Source: Methylobacterium nodulans ORS 2060 (GTDB lineage Bacteria > Pseudomonadota > Alphaproteobacteria > Rhizobiales > Beijerinckiaceae). From it: 64,000 nucleotides of DNA. The stretch covers positions 3,127,501-3,191,500 of the forward strand of contig NC_011894.1 of NCBI RefSeq assembly GCF_000022085.1, given 5' to 3'. The translations under genes were made by a program, and so were the position numbers. Shown in pieces: positions 43,941 to 52,296 of this stretch; within the stretch, counting starts at the first letter, position 1, and the number at the start of each line of letters is the position of its first letter. Under the pieces are notes generated by a model. That model did no database searches and was not told the DNA's origin. It was given only the letters and a program-made list of their open reading frames with translations.

Positions 43941-44333
43941 TTACGTCGAGGGCAGCCACTCCTCGAGTGTCACTTCAAATGTCATGCAGATCGGATTGGC
44001 ACCGGCAACAAAAGGTCCCCCGTAGACATTGCCATCCGTATCCGCCACCACACCGGTAAGGGCGGCTCGCAGAGAACCATCGCTCGTCGAGCGGACCTCC
44101 CCGGCCAGGCTGACAATTTCAACGGCGGGACCTTTGATCTCTATATATTCCCCGCTGAGAGTGCCAAGACATGCATCGACCAGGCTGCCGAGCGCCCCGC
44201 GCACGAACGCGTTCCTGAAGCCTTCGGCGAGACACATCTTCTCGACACCCAGAACAAGATCCTCGTTCGGGCCAATACGGGCGTAGGCGACACGTCCCAT
44301 CGATCCCTTCTCGACTACGATCGTGTCACTCAT
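43941..44333 (-). CDS. PPC/DUF296-domain protein, second of a split pair
   Basis: 130 residues from ATG 44333 (MSDTIVVEKGSMGRVAYARI). A single PPC (DUF296) domain: RIGPNEDLVLGVEKMCLAEGFRNAFVRGALGSLVD, then GGPFVAGANPICMTFEVTLEEW. The His-X-His motif of metal-binding PPC domains is missing. It overlaps the upstream PPC gene by 8 bases. The arrangement exactly mirrors the C-terminal half of the fused protein at 53312-54259, where RIRPHEDLCFAIETECRRHG and RGDNPVCVTFELVV align. Biochemical role unknown. Confidence 0.8.
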   Translation of the reverse strand: MSDTIVVEKGSMGRVAYARIGPNEDLVLGVEKMCLAEGFRNAFVRGALGSLVDACLGTLSGEYIEIKGPAVEIVSLAGEVRSTSDGSLRAALTGVVADTDGNVYGGPFVAGANPICMTFEVTLEEWLPST

Positions 44334-44880
44334 GGGTGTCGTCCTTATAGGGCTGGAGAAGCGGGATGTTGGTTTCCGGGTCGTAAGCTTGACGGAGTTC
44401 GAAACCATCGAGCGAGGTGACGAGCACGGGGATCGGGTACGTACTGACAATACATAGATCTGTTAAGATGTGACCACCCTTGACCTCGCCGGTTTCGGTG
44501 CGAATGGCCGCGTGACAATGCACCAAAGGATTTCCTTTAAGGCTTTTTCCTAAGGTCGCATTGCCGAAAACCATATAGGTGCGGCCGGCCTGAATTGGCG
44601 CACCATAAGCGATCACGGCCTGTCCAGTTGGATCTGGTGGCGCTACACAGTATTGAAGGCTCTCAAAATAACCCCCGAGGATGGTCATCGAGGCACTCTT
44701 GATGCCGAGTTCCCCGAGCGGTTTGACAATGCCGTCATAGATGCTGACCCCGGGCTGAAGGGCCAAGCGCACGTGACGCCCGGCGTTCGACCGGAGGCTC
44801 TGAATGCGAACCGGGTTGAAGCGCCCCGGGTGAATGAGGGTGCGCGGCCGGGGTGGGTGGGGGACAGCAGGACGTCTCAT
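44326..44880 (-). CDS. PPC/DUF296-domain protein, first of a split pair
   Basis: 184 residues; the first ~35 are Arg/Pro-rich and may not all be translated, although ATG 44880 overlaps the previous stop. The PPC domain follows: LQPGVSIYDGIVKPLGELG, ILGGYFESLQYC, then LVHCHAAIRTETGEVKGGHILTD, which keeps a His-X-His plus Gly-His pattern that could bind a metal. The C-terminal LRQAYDPETNIPLLQPY matches the linker of the fused homologue at 53312-54259. It probably forms a heteromer with the next gene product. Function unknown. Confidence 0.8.
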   Translation of the reverse strand: MRRPAVPHPPRPRTLIHPGRFNPVRIQSLRSNAGRHVRLALQPGVSIYDGIVKPLGELGIKSASMTILGGYFESLQYCVAPPDPTGQAVIAYGAPIQAGRTYMVFGNATLGKSLKGNPLVHCHAAIRTETGEVKGGHILTDLCIVSTYPIPVLVTSLDGFELRQAYDPETNIPLLQPYKDDTHE

Positions 44881-45422
44881 GGCGAGCTCACGTCAGCAGG
44901 TACGAGTTCCTGTTCGTAACGACGCCAGCGCCTGACATAGAGCGCCGCGCTTTCAGTCAAGTTGCGAATAGCACCTTCATCGAGTTGCCGAACCACTCGA
45001 CCCGGCGCGCCCATGACAAGAGAGTTGTCCGGGATCTCTTTGTTCTCGGTGATCAGGGTATTGGCACCGATTAAACAATTACTACCAATTTTGGCTCCAT
45101 TGAGAATAGTTGAGCTCATTCCGATCAGAGTATTGGAGCCAATCTTACATCCATGCAGCATGACGCGATGGCCAATGGTGCAATCGCGTCCGATCGTAAT
45201 CGGGTATCCCGGGTCAACGTGGAGCACGCAGCTGTCCTGAATATTGCTGCGTTCGCCGATCTCCATGAGGTCGTCGTCGGCGCGCAGCACGGCGCCGAAC
45301 CAGATGCTCACGTCCCGTGCGAGGCGCACGTTCCCAATCAGGGTAGCGTTGGGTGCGATCCAGCCTTGACCATCTGGAGGCAGCTTGGGTGAGTATCCAC
45401 CCAGTGAGTAGATGTTCGTCAT
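44877..45422 (-). CDS. Gamma-carbonic-anhydrase-like left-handed beta-helix protein
   Basis: 181 residues. Hexapeptide repeats (IGNVRLARDVSIWFGAVLR, IGRDCTIGHRVMLHGCKIGS, IGMSSTILNGAKIGSN) form a left-handed beta-helix. The three zinc His of gamma-carbonic anhydrases appear to be kept (LHVD, and both His of IGHRVMLHG). It overlaps the PPC gene by 4 bases. In catabolic operons such proteins sometimes act as acyl-CoA transferring or accessory enzymes rather than CO2 hydration; which applies here cannot be told. Confidence 0.88.
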   Translation of the reverse strand: MTNIYSLGGYSPKLPPDGQGWIAPNATLIGNVRLARDVSIWFGAVLRADDDLMEIGERSNIQDSCVLHVDPGYPITIGRDCTIGHRVMLHGCKIGSNTLIGMSSTILNGAKIGSNCLIGANTLITENKEIPDNSLVMGAPGRVVRQLDEGAIRNLTESAALYVRRWRRYEQELVPADVSSP

Positions 45423-45434
45423 CGTCCAGCCTTC

Positions 45435-46220
45435 CTAAGCTGCTGCGGGCACAGCCGCCGTGGGCTGGCCGATGATGCCGGCGACGGTGAAGCCACCGTC
45501 GACGCAGAGCGTCTGTCCAGTGATGAAGCTCGACTTCTGCTCATCGAGGAGGAAGATCGCAGCCGCGGCGATTTCCGCCGGCGTTCCGTACCGGCGTTGC
45601 GGGACCGTGGACAGCCAAGCGCCGCGGGTCTGCTCCGTGTGCATCTCCTGCGCCATGGGCGTCTCGATCGGACCCGGCGCGATCGCGTTGACCCGGATCC
45701 CGAGCGGGGCGAGGTCGACGGCCATGACCTTGGTCATCGTGATCTGCCCGCCTTTGGAAGCGCCGTAGGCAGTCCGTCCGGCATTGCCCATGATGCCGGA
45801 GACGGACGCGATGTTGAGGATCGCACCGCGTCCGCGCAGCGCCATGCGCTTGGCGGCCTCGCGCGACACGACGAAGCTGCCGATGAGGTTGACCTCGACG
45901 ATTGTGCGGAACAGGTCCGTGCTCGTTTCCAGCGCGGGCACATCCCTGCCGATCCCGGCGGAGTTGACGACGCCCGTGAGCGGTCCGAATTCCGCCTCAC
46001 ATGCCGCGATCGAGCGCGTGACCGCCTCCTCGTCCGTGACGTTCAGAGCTTCGAGGCGGACATCAGCTCGGCTGCCGAAGGCGTCACGGGCCCGGTCGAG
46101 GCTCCTCTGATCGAGGTCGGCGACGATCGCACGCCAGCCCTCGGCCAGCACGGCTTCGACGATCGCGAAGCCAATGCCGGAAGCTCCCCCAGTTACCAGC
46201 ACTGTTTGAGGCGTTGGCAT
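45435..46220 (-). CDS. Short-chain dehydrogenase/reductase
   Basis: 261 residues from ATG 46220 (MPTPQTVLVTGGASGIG), preceded by GGGAGAA. The frame extends 15 codons further without support. Features: TGGASGIG cofactor loop, NSAGIG, Ser in NIASVSGI, Tyr-Lys in AYGASKGGQ and the FITGQTLCVDGGFTV end. It lies 79 bp after the acyl-CoA ligase and 12 bp before the gamma-CA-like gene. It resembles 3-hydroxyacyl or 2-hydroxyacid oxidising SDRs, but substrate is not predictable. Confidence 0.9.
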   Translation of the reverse strand: MPTPQTVLVTGGASGIGFAIVEAVLAEGWRAIVADLDQRSLDRARDAFGSRADVRLEALNVTDEEAVTRSIAACEAEFGPLTGVVNSAGIGRDVPALETSTDLFRTIVEVNLIGSFVVSREAAKRMALRGRGAILNIASVSGIMGNAGRTAYGASKGGQITMTKVMAVDLAPLGIRVNAIAPGPIETPMAQEMHTEQTRGAWLSTVPQRRYGTPAEIAAAAIFLLDEQKSSFITGQTLCVDGGFTVAGIIGQPTAAVPAAA

Positions 46221-46299
46221 GTTTTCTCCCAACATTTCTATAGGATTTGTGCTCCGACGCCTCACCTATACGTCGTGCCGAGACTAAGATGAGTCGGAT

Positions 46300-47937
46300 T
46301 CAGGCTGAGATCTTGCTCGGTTGATCGAGCGGCAGGCAGCCGCGCGTCTCGAGTTCTGCCCGGACGGCCTTCTTGGTGATCTTGCCGTAGCCGGATTTCG
46401 GCAGCTCATCCCAAATGAACACGCGCTTGGGCAGCTTGTAGCGGGCGACCTTGTTCTCCAACCAGGACAACAGCTCCTGCTCGCTCAGCGTCGCGCCCGC
46501 CTTCAGCACGCAAACCGCAACGCCGACTTCACCCCAGGTCTTGTCCGGCACTCCCAGGATGGCGATCTCTGCCACGGCCGGGTGCTGCAGCACCTTCTCC
46601 TCGGTTTCGCGCGGATAGACGTTCGAGCCGCCCGAGATGTACATGTCGGAGGCGCGACCGGTGATGAACAGAAACCCATCCTCATCAACGTGACCAAGAT
46701 CACCCGTGCGGAACCAGCCGTCACGGAATGATTTCTGATTTGCTTCCGGGTTGTTGTAGTAACCAGCGAAGACTGCGGGGCCACAAACGCAGATCTCACC
46801 GGTTTCACCAGGTCCGACCTCGCGGCCCTGCTCATCCTGGATCTGCACCTGCATGCCGGTGCGTTCGAACCCGCAGGTTCCAACCTTCACGCCCGGGCCA
46901 TCCGCCAGATCGTGCAGGGCCGGTGGAAGTACCGTGATGTTGCCCGTAACCTCACCCAGGCCAAAATACTGGACGAGAACCTTGCCAAGCTTTCGAAGAG
47001 CGTGCTTCTGATCTTCCCGGTACATCGGTGCGCCGGCATAGATGATGTAGCGCAGCGATGAATGGTCGTGCTGATCGACAGAGGGATGTTCGGTCAGCAT
47101 CTTCACGATGGTGGGCACCGTGAACATGTTGGTGACGCGCCAACGCGCGACGAGCGCCCAGGCCTCCTCGATATCGAAGCGGTCGCTGGTCAGCAGCACC
47201 GTCTTGGCGCCGGCGGCCACCTGGGTCAGCTGGTGGATGCCCGCACCGTGCGAAAGTGGCGCCACCACCAGAGAGGCGTCCTGGTGTGTGGTCCCGGGCA
47301 TGAGGTCGCACAGATGATTGGTGACGACGAACGCCATCTGGCCGTGCGTCAGCACCGCCGCCTTGGGCCGGCCCGTCGTGCCCGAGGTGAAGAAGAACCA
47401 GCACGGATCGTCGTAGTCGACCGAAGCCGGAAGGATGGCCTGTCCGGCATAGTCCGCCACGAGGGTATCGTAGTCGGTGCCGAAGCTCGAGGCGCCGATC
47501 GAGATAACCTCGCGGAGGTCCGGCGCAACCTCCCTGACTGCCGCGACATGATCGGGAAAGTCGCTGTGGCAGATCATGACGGAGGCGCCGCTGGCGTGGC
47601 CCAGATAGGCAACCTCACCGGGCGTCTGGCGGAAGTTCGTCGGCACCCAGACGGCACCGAGACGGAAGCAGACGAACATCGACTCGAATAGCTGATTGCA
47701 GTTCTTCGACTGCACCAGCACCCGGTCGCCCTTCGTCACGCCCCGCGCCGCGAGCGCGGCGGCCATCGCATCGATGCGGCGGTCCAGCTCGGCCCAGGTC
47801 CAGGTCTTCTCCCCCCAGACGAGGCCGATCTGATCGCGGTGGCGGCGCGCCGCCTTGCGCATGAAGTGCGAGAGGTTCATCACCCGCTTCGAGACCGGCG
47901 CGACGCCGCCCTTAGGCGCTTGGCAGGTCGTCGTCAT
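46300..47937 (-). CDS. Acyl-CoA synthetase (AMP-forming)
   Basis: 545-residue ligase of the ANL superfamily that activates a carboxylic acid to its CoA thioester. Motifs: FFFTSGTTGRPKAAVLTH (P-loop), YFGLGEVTGN, GWFRTGDLGHVDEDGF and the hinge GRASDMYISGGSNVYP. The catalytic Lys near the C-terminus lies in LPKSGYGKITKKAVR. It starts in a 4-base overlap with the thiolase gene, so the two enzymes are coupled: activation of an acid and thiolytic cleavage. The TRAP substrate or a product of it is the likely acid. Confidence 0.92.
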   Translation of the reverse strand: MTTTCQAPKGGVAPVSKRVMNLSHFMRKAARRHRDQIGLVWGEKTWTWAELDRRIDAMAAALAARGVTKGDRVLVQSKNCNQLFESMFVCFRLGAVWVPTNFRQTPGEVAYLGHASGASVMICHSDFPDHVAAVREVAPDLREVISIGASSFGTDYDTLVADYAGQAILPASVDYDDPCWFFFTSGTTGRPKAAVLTHGQMAFVVTNHLCDLMPGTTHQDASLVVAPLSHGAGIHQLTQVAAGAKTVLLTSDRFDIEEAWALVARWRVTNMFTVPTIVKMLTEHPSVDQHDHSSLRYIIYAGAPMYREDQKHALRKLGKVLVQYFGLGEVTGNITVLPPALHDLADGPGVKVGTCGFERTGMQVQIQDEQGREVGPGETGEICVCGPAVFAGYYNNPEANQKSFRDGWFRTGDLGHVDEDGFLFITGRASDMYISGGSNVYPRETEEKVLQHPAVAEIAILGVPDKTWGEVGVAVCVLKAGATLSEQELLSWLENKVARYKLPKRVFIWDELPKSGYGKITKKAVRAELETRGCLPLDQPSKISA

Positions 47938-49103
47938 TTGCGGCGCTCCAGGATCGAGACGTAGTTGGTGACGGCGGCGCCGCCCATGTTGAAGACACCG
48001 GCCAGGGCAGCGCCGGGGACCTGCATGGCACCGGCCTCGTTCGTCAGCTGCAAGCAGGCCATGACGTGCTGGGACACACCGGTCGCACCGATGGGGTGCC
48101 CCTTGGACTTCAGGCCGCCCGAGGGATTGACCGGCAGCTTGCCGCCCATCTCGGCGATGCCCTCGCGCACCACCCGGTAGCCCTCGCCCGGAGCGGCCAA
48201 GCCCATGGCCTCGTACTCGATCAGCTCTGCGACGGTGAAGCAGTCGTGGGTTTCGACGAAGTCGAGGTCATCGAGCGAGATCCCGGCCGCAGCCCGGGCC
48301 TTCTCCCAGGCGAGGCGCGCGCCCTGGAAGGCCGTCGGGTCACGCCGCGACAAGGGTAGGTAATCATTGACGTGCTGCCGGGTGCGGAACCCGATGGCGC
48401 GCTCCAGCGTCTCGGCCGTTTCCGCATCCGCCACGACCAGGGCGGCCGCCCCGTCCGAGATCAGGGAGCAGTCGGTGCGGCGCAGCGGGGTGGCCACGTA
48501 GGGGTTCTTGTCCGAGACGAGGTTGCAGAACTCGAACCCGAAATCCCGCCGCATCTGGGCGTAGGGGTTGGCAACGCCGTTGCGATGGTTCTTGGCGGCG
48601 ATGCGGGCGAGTTCCTCGCTGCGGTCGCCATAGCGCTGGAAGTAGTTGGCGGCGATGCGCGCGAACACACCCGCGAAGCCGCCGTCGATGTCGCCCTCCT
48701 CCTTGCGGTAGGAGGCGCTGAGCAGGATGTCGCTGGTCTCAACGACGGGTTTGGCGGTCATCTTCTCGGCGCCGACCACCAGGGCAATGCGCCCGCGTCC
48801 GCTCTCGACGAAATCGAGGGCCGTGTAGAGCGCCGCCGAGCCAGTAGCGCAGGCGTTCTCGAGACGCGTCGCCGGCACATGAGCGAGGGCCGGCTGATGA
48901 AGGGCGACCTGGGCGGCCTCGAAGCCTTGCTTCGAGAAGCCGTTGTTCATGACGCCAACGTAGATCCCGTCGACCTGCTCGGGGCTCACGCCTGCACGGG
49001 CGAGCGCCTCGCCGGACACACGGGCCATGAGACTCTCGACATCCGGGTCTTCGAGCTTGCCGAAGGGCGTGTGGGCCCAGCCCACGATGCAGGCGCGCGT
49101 CAT
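47934..49103 (-). CDS. Thiolase-family protein (SCP-x-like acetyl-CoA acetyltransferase)
   Basis: 389 residues. The nucleophilic Cys is in RLENACATGSAAL (~residue 85-90), with C-terminal motifs VETHDCFTVAELIEYE and NPSGGLKSKGHPIGATG providing the His and the closing loop. The HDCFT form rather than NEAFA places it in the SCP-x/thiolase-like group that handles branched or unusual acyl-CoAs. It overlaps the ligase by 4 bases and follows the TRAP genes by 85 bp. A C-C cleaving step is likely in the pathway. Confidence 0.9.
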   Translation of the reverse strand: MTRACIVGWAHTPFGKLEDPDVESLMARVSGEALARAGVSPEQVDGIYVGVMNNGFSKQGFEAAQVALHQPALAHVPATRLENACATGSAALYTALDFVESGRGRIALVVGAEKMTAKPVVETSDILLSASYRKEEGDIDGGFAGVFARIAANYFQRYGDRSEELARIAAKNHRNGVANPYAQMRRDFGFEFCNLVSDKNPYVATPLRRTDCSLISDGAAALVVADAETAETLERAIGFRTRQHVNDYLPLSRRDPTAFQGARLAWEKARAAAGISLDDLDFVETHDCFTVAELIEYEAMGLAAPGEGYRVVREGIAEMGGKLPVNPSGGLKSKGHPIGATGVSQHVMACLQLTNEAGAMQVPGAALAGVFNMGGAAVTNYVSILERRK

Positions 49104-49188
49104 ATCAGTTCTCCTGTCAAGTTTGTGTCAGAGTAGGGTTTGCGTACAGCCCTCGATATGGCAGCCCCTGGTCTGCCTCACCTGATCG

Positions 49189-51087
49189 TCAGTTGAGGAA
49201 GCCGATCGATATCCAGGGAACGGCAGCCACGATGATTGTGCCGATGAACAGGGCCAGAACGTATCCCAAGATCGGGCGAATACCATCGGCCGGGTTGACG
49301 CGCCCGATCGCGCAGGCGGCGTAGTAGCCGACACCGAAGGGTGGGGCGAACAGACCGATCCCCATCGCCAGGATCACCACCATGGCGTAGTGCACCTCGT
49401 GGATGCCCACAGCCCTGGCGATGGGGAACAGGAGCGGCCCGAACAGCACGATGGCCGGAATGCCTTCGAGCACGGAGCCGAGCACCACGAACGCCACGAT
49501 CGACACGGCCATGAAGGTCACGGCGCCACCGGGAAGTCCGGTCATGGCCGCCGCGAGCGAGCGCGAGAACCCCGACTGCGTCAAACCCCAGGCCATGCCG
49601 GTGGCGGTGCCGATGATCAGCAGGATCGCTCCCGACAGGGATGCCGTCTCGATCAGCATCGGCTTGAGACGCCGCCAGTCGAATTGCCGGTAGATGAGCA
49701 GGCCGGCCAGCACCGCGTAGACGATGCCGATGGTCGAAACCTCGGTGGCGGTCGCGACACCCTCCACCACCGCCGCCCTGATCACGAACGGGAGAGCAAT
49801 GGCCGGAAAGGCAATGACGAAGGCCCGCCCGATCTCGCTCTTGGTGGCACGCCTGACGTGACTGAGGTCCTCGTTGCGGTAGCGGTGCCAGACGACGAAG
49901 CAGAGCAGCACCGCGAGCGCGACCCCCGGCAGCAGGCCACCGGTGAACAGGGCCGCGATCGACACGCCGGTGACCGACCCGATGGTGATGAGCACGAGAC
50001 TCGGGGGGATGGTTTCGGTCTGGGCTCCGGTCGCCGACAGGAGCGCGACGAGGTCACCCTCCTTGGCCCCGCGCGCCTTCATCTCGGGAAACAGCACCGG
50101 GGCCACCGCCGCCATGTCGGCCGCCTTGGATCCGGAGATGCCTGAGACGAGGTACATCGCCCCGATCAGCACGTAATGCAGGCCGCCACGCACGTGGCCG
50201 AGCAGGCTTGCCAGGAAGCCGACCATGGCACGAGCCATGCCGGTCATCTCGATGAGCAAGCCGAGGAACACGAACAGTGGTACGGACAGCAGGATGAGGT
50301 GGCTCATGCCCTCGTCGATCCGCCCGACCAGGACCATGAGCGGCGTGCTCGTCGCCAGGGCTAGGTAACCGAGCACGGCGAGCCCGAACGCGAAGGCGAT
50401 CGGCACGCCACTGAAAACGCAGGCACCCGCCACCCCGACGAAGAAGATCAGCAGATTGAGGTTGCCGAGCTGGCGAAGAACCGGTTCGCTCAGCCAGAAC
50501 ACGGCAACGACCGCAGCGACGGCCACGAGGCCGAGGGCCACGAGGCGCAGCGAGGCGGTGCGCAACAGACGCAGTGCGGCGAACGCGGCCATCAGGCCAA
50601 GGCCGGTCGGAAGCGCGGCAGCGCGCCAGGCGTTGGTGATCTCGAGGGCCGGCGTGGTGATGAAGAGTTCTTCCAAGGCGAACTCGTAGGCCGGCCACGC
50701 CACGCAGAGGAGGAACGTGAGCGCCGCTCCGGTTGCGACCACTTCCAGCAGGGCCTGCACCCCGCCCGGGAGCAGCGCAACGACAGCGGTCATCCGCATG
50801 TGCTCGCCGCGCCGGAGCGCCACGGCCGCGCCCAGCATGGCGAGCCAGAGGAACAGCATCGAGGCGAGTTCGTCCGACCACACGAGCGGGCTATCGAAGC
50901 AGTAGCGGGCGACGATCCCGGAGAACAGGATCGCGATCTCGACCGCGACCAGGGTCGCGGCGACTGCCTCGACTAGAGTGCCGAGCGCCGCATCGCAGGA
51001 CACGGCCAGGGAGCGGCGAAGGGACGAGACGCCCGGATGAAGGCCGGCGTCCAAGGTGAGAGACTGGAGCTGAGCCATCGCCGTCAT
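49189..51087 (-). CDS. TRAP transporter fused small and large membrane subunits (DctQM)
   Basis: 632 residues. The first ~190 are the DctQ-like four-helix part (FSGIVARYCFDSPLVWSDELASM, the DctQ signature). The remainder is the DctM-like large permease with about twelve helices (LLSVPLFVFLGLLIEMTGMARAM, YLVSGISGSKAADMAAVAPVLF, IGIGLFAPPFGVGYY). Natural QM fusions occur in many TRAP systems. ATG 51087 overlaps the dctP stop as ATGA. With DctP it takes up an organic acid using a sodium or proton gradient. Confidence 0.95.
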   Translation of the reverse strand: MTAMAQLQSLTLDAGLHPGVSSLRRSLAVSCDAALGTLVEAVAATLVAVEIAILFSGIVARYCFDSPLVWSDELASMLFLWLAMLGAAVALRRGEHMRMTAVVALLPGGVQALLEVVATGAALTFLLCVAWPAYEFALEELFITTPALEITNAWRAAALPTGLGLMAAFAALRLLRTASLRLVALGLVAVAAVVAVFWLSEPVLRQLGNLNLLIFFVGVAGACVFSGVPIAFAFGLAVLGYLALATSTPLMVLVGRIDEGMSHLILLSVPLFVFLGLLIEMTGMARAMVGFLASLLGHVRGGLHYVLIGAMYLVSGISGSKAADMAAVAPVLFPEMKARGAKEGDLVALLSATGAQTETIPPSLVLITIGSVTGVSIAALFTGGLLPGVALAVLLCFVVWHRYRNEDLSHVRRATKSEIGRAFVIAFPAIALPFVIRAAVVEGVATATEVSTIGIVYAVLAGLLIYRQFDWRRLKPMLIETASLSGAILLIIGTATGMAWGLTQSGFSRSLAAAMTGLPGGAVTFMAVSIVAFVVLGSVLEGIPAIVLFGPLLFPIARAVGIHEVHYAMVVILAMGIGLFAPPFGVGYYAACAIGRVNPADGIRPILGYVLALFIGTIIVAAVPWISIGFLN

Positions 51088-52103
51088 ACCAGCTTTCCGG
51101 TCGTCTTCTCGAGGATTGTCCAGGCCTCCTGTCCGTAGCGACCCTTCCACTCGGCGTAGAACCCAGCCTTGCGCAGCTTGTCTCTGAAAGGAGCCTGATC
51201 TGGACTGTTGAAGACCAAGCCTTTGGCAGTCAGTTCCTGCTGGAGCTTGGCGTTAAGTTGAGCAACGTCTTCGCGCTCTTTCTGGCCGGCTTCGTTGATG
51301 TGCTTGGCAACGACGGTCTGCACATCCTTCGGCAGCCGTTCCCAGGCTCGCCGGTTCGCCAGGAACCAGAACCCGTCCCACATGTGGTTCGTCAGAGAGC
51401 AGTACTTCTGCACCTCATTCAGTTTCGCGGTAGCAATGATCGCCAACGGATTCTCTTGGCCGTCAACGATCTTTGTTTGCAACGACGAATAAACTTCGTT
51501 GAAATTGATCGACGTCGGAGCAGCCTCGAACGCCTTGTACATCGACGTCCACAACGGCGAAGGGGGAACCCGGATCTTGAAACCGCGCAGATCGTCGGGT
51601 GTATTGATTTGGCGGGACGATGAGGTCGTCTGACGGAAGCCGTTGTCCCAGATTTTCTCCATGGCGAAGAGCCCGGACTTGGCAATCTGCTGCCGGACAT
51701 GCGCGCCGAGGTCGCCATCCATCGCTTTCCAGACCGCGTCGTAGTCCGGGAAGGCGAACCCCATCCCGCTGATCGAGGCGGCGGGAACCAGGATCGACAG
51801 GATCAGCGGTGACAGTGTGAAGAACTCGACGCCACCAGCCCGGAGCTGGCTCAAGGTGTCGGTGTCAGAGCCGAGCTGGCTCGACGGAAAGATCTGCAGA
51901 TCGAAGCGGCCGTTGGTTTCCGCCTTGATGGCCGCCGCCATCTCACGGGCACGCACGTTCATGGGGTGCGTATCGGGCAGATTGTTGGCGTACTTGTAGG
52001 TGAATTCGGCGGCCTGGGCGCGGACGATCCGCGGCGCCCCGATCAGGCTGCCCACAACGGCCGAGGAGCCGAAGGCCAGCAGACGACGACGGGACAGATG
52101 CAT
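51084..52103 (-). CDS. TRAP transporter solute-binding protein (DctP)
   Basis: 339 residues from ATG 52103 (MHLSRRRLLAFGSS). The Arg-Arg-Arg start with a hydrophobic stretch and IVRAQA cleavage site looks like a Tat-type signal. The mature DctP fold shows YANNLPDTHPMNVRAREMA, LRAGGVEFFTLSPLILS, the substrate-binding Arg region LRGFKIRVPPSPLW and NEVYSSLQTKIVDGQENPL. It opens the operon facing the divergent iclR gene. The binding-pocket Arg predicts a carboxylate ligand. Confidence 0.94.
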   Translation of the reverse strand: MHLSRRRLLAFGSSAVVGSLIGAPRIVRAQAAEFTYKYANNLPDTHPMNVRAREMAAAIKAETNGRFDLQIFPSSQLGSDTDTLSQLRAGGVEFFTLSPLILSILVPAASISGMGFAFPDYDAVWKAMDGDLGAHVRQQIAKSGLFAMEKIWDNGFRQTTSSSRQINTPDDLRGFKIRVPPSPLWTSMYKAFEAAPTSINFNEVYSSLQTKIVDGQENPLAIIATAKLNEVQKYCSLTNHMWDGFWFLANRRAWERLPKDVQTVVAKHINEAGQKEREDVAQLNAKLQQELTAKGLVFNSPDQAPFRDKLRKAGFYAEWKGRYGQEAWTILEKTTGKLV

Positions 52104-52157
52104 GGATGGACCTCCTGGTCGGAGCCCGGCGGGGGCTCTTGTTTCCTCAACCTCATA

Positions 52158-52174
52158 GGTCCATATTGTGGACC
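52158..52174. promoter_or_regulatory. IclR-type operator candidate, site 1
   Basis: GGTCCATATTGTGGACC: arms GGTCCA and TGGACC around five bases, 55 bp upstream of the dctP start. A second copy matching 15 of 17 positions when inverted lies at 52280. Placement suits control of the TRAP operon promoter. Confidence 0.65.
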
Positions 52175-52279
52175 CGTGTTCTACAGCCCCATCAAGAGGG
52201 CGCCGAAAGGTAATGTCAACCAAGTTCTCAACGCGGCCTGTTTTCCCCTCTGTGAAGTACAGCATAGCAGTCGATGAGA

Positions 52280-52296
52280 GGTCCACCATATGGAAC
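52280..52296. promoter_or_regulatory. IclR-type operator candidate, site 2
   Basis: GGTCCACCATATGGAAC; its reverse complement matches site 1 at 15 of 17 positions. It covers the start codon of iclR (ATG 52290) and its upstream spacing, so binding would block iclR expression directly. Confidence 0.65.
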
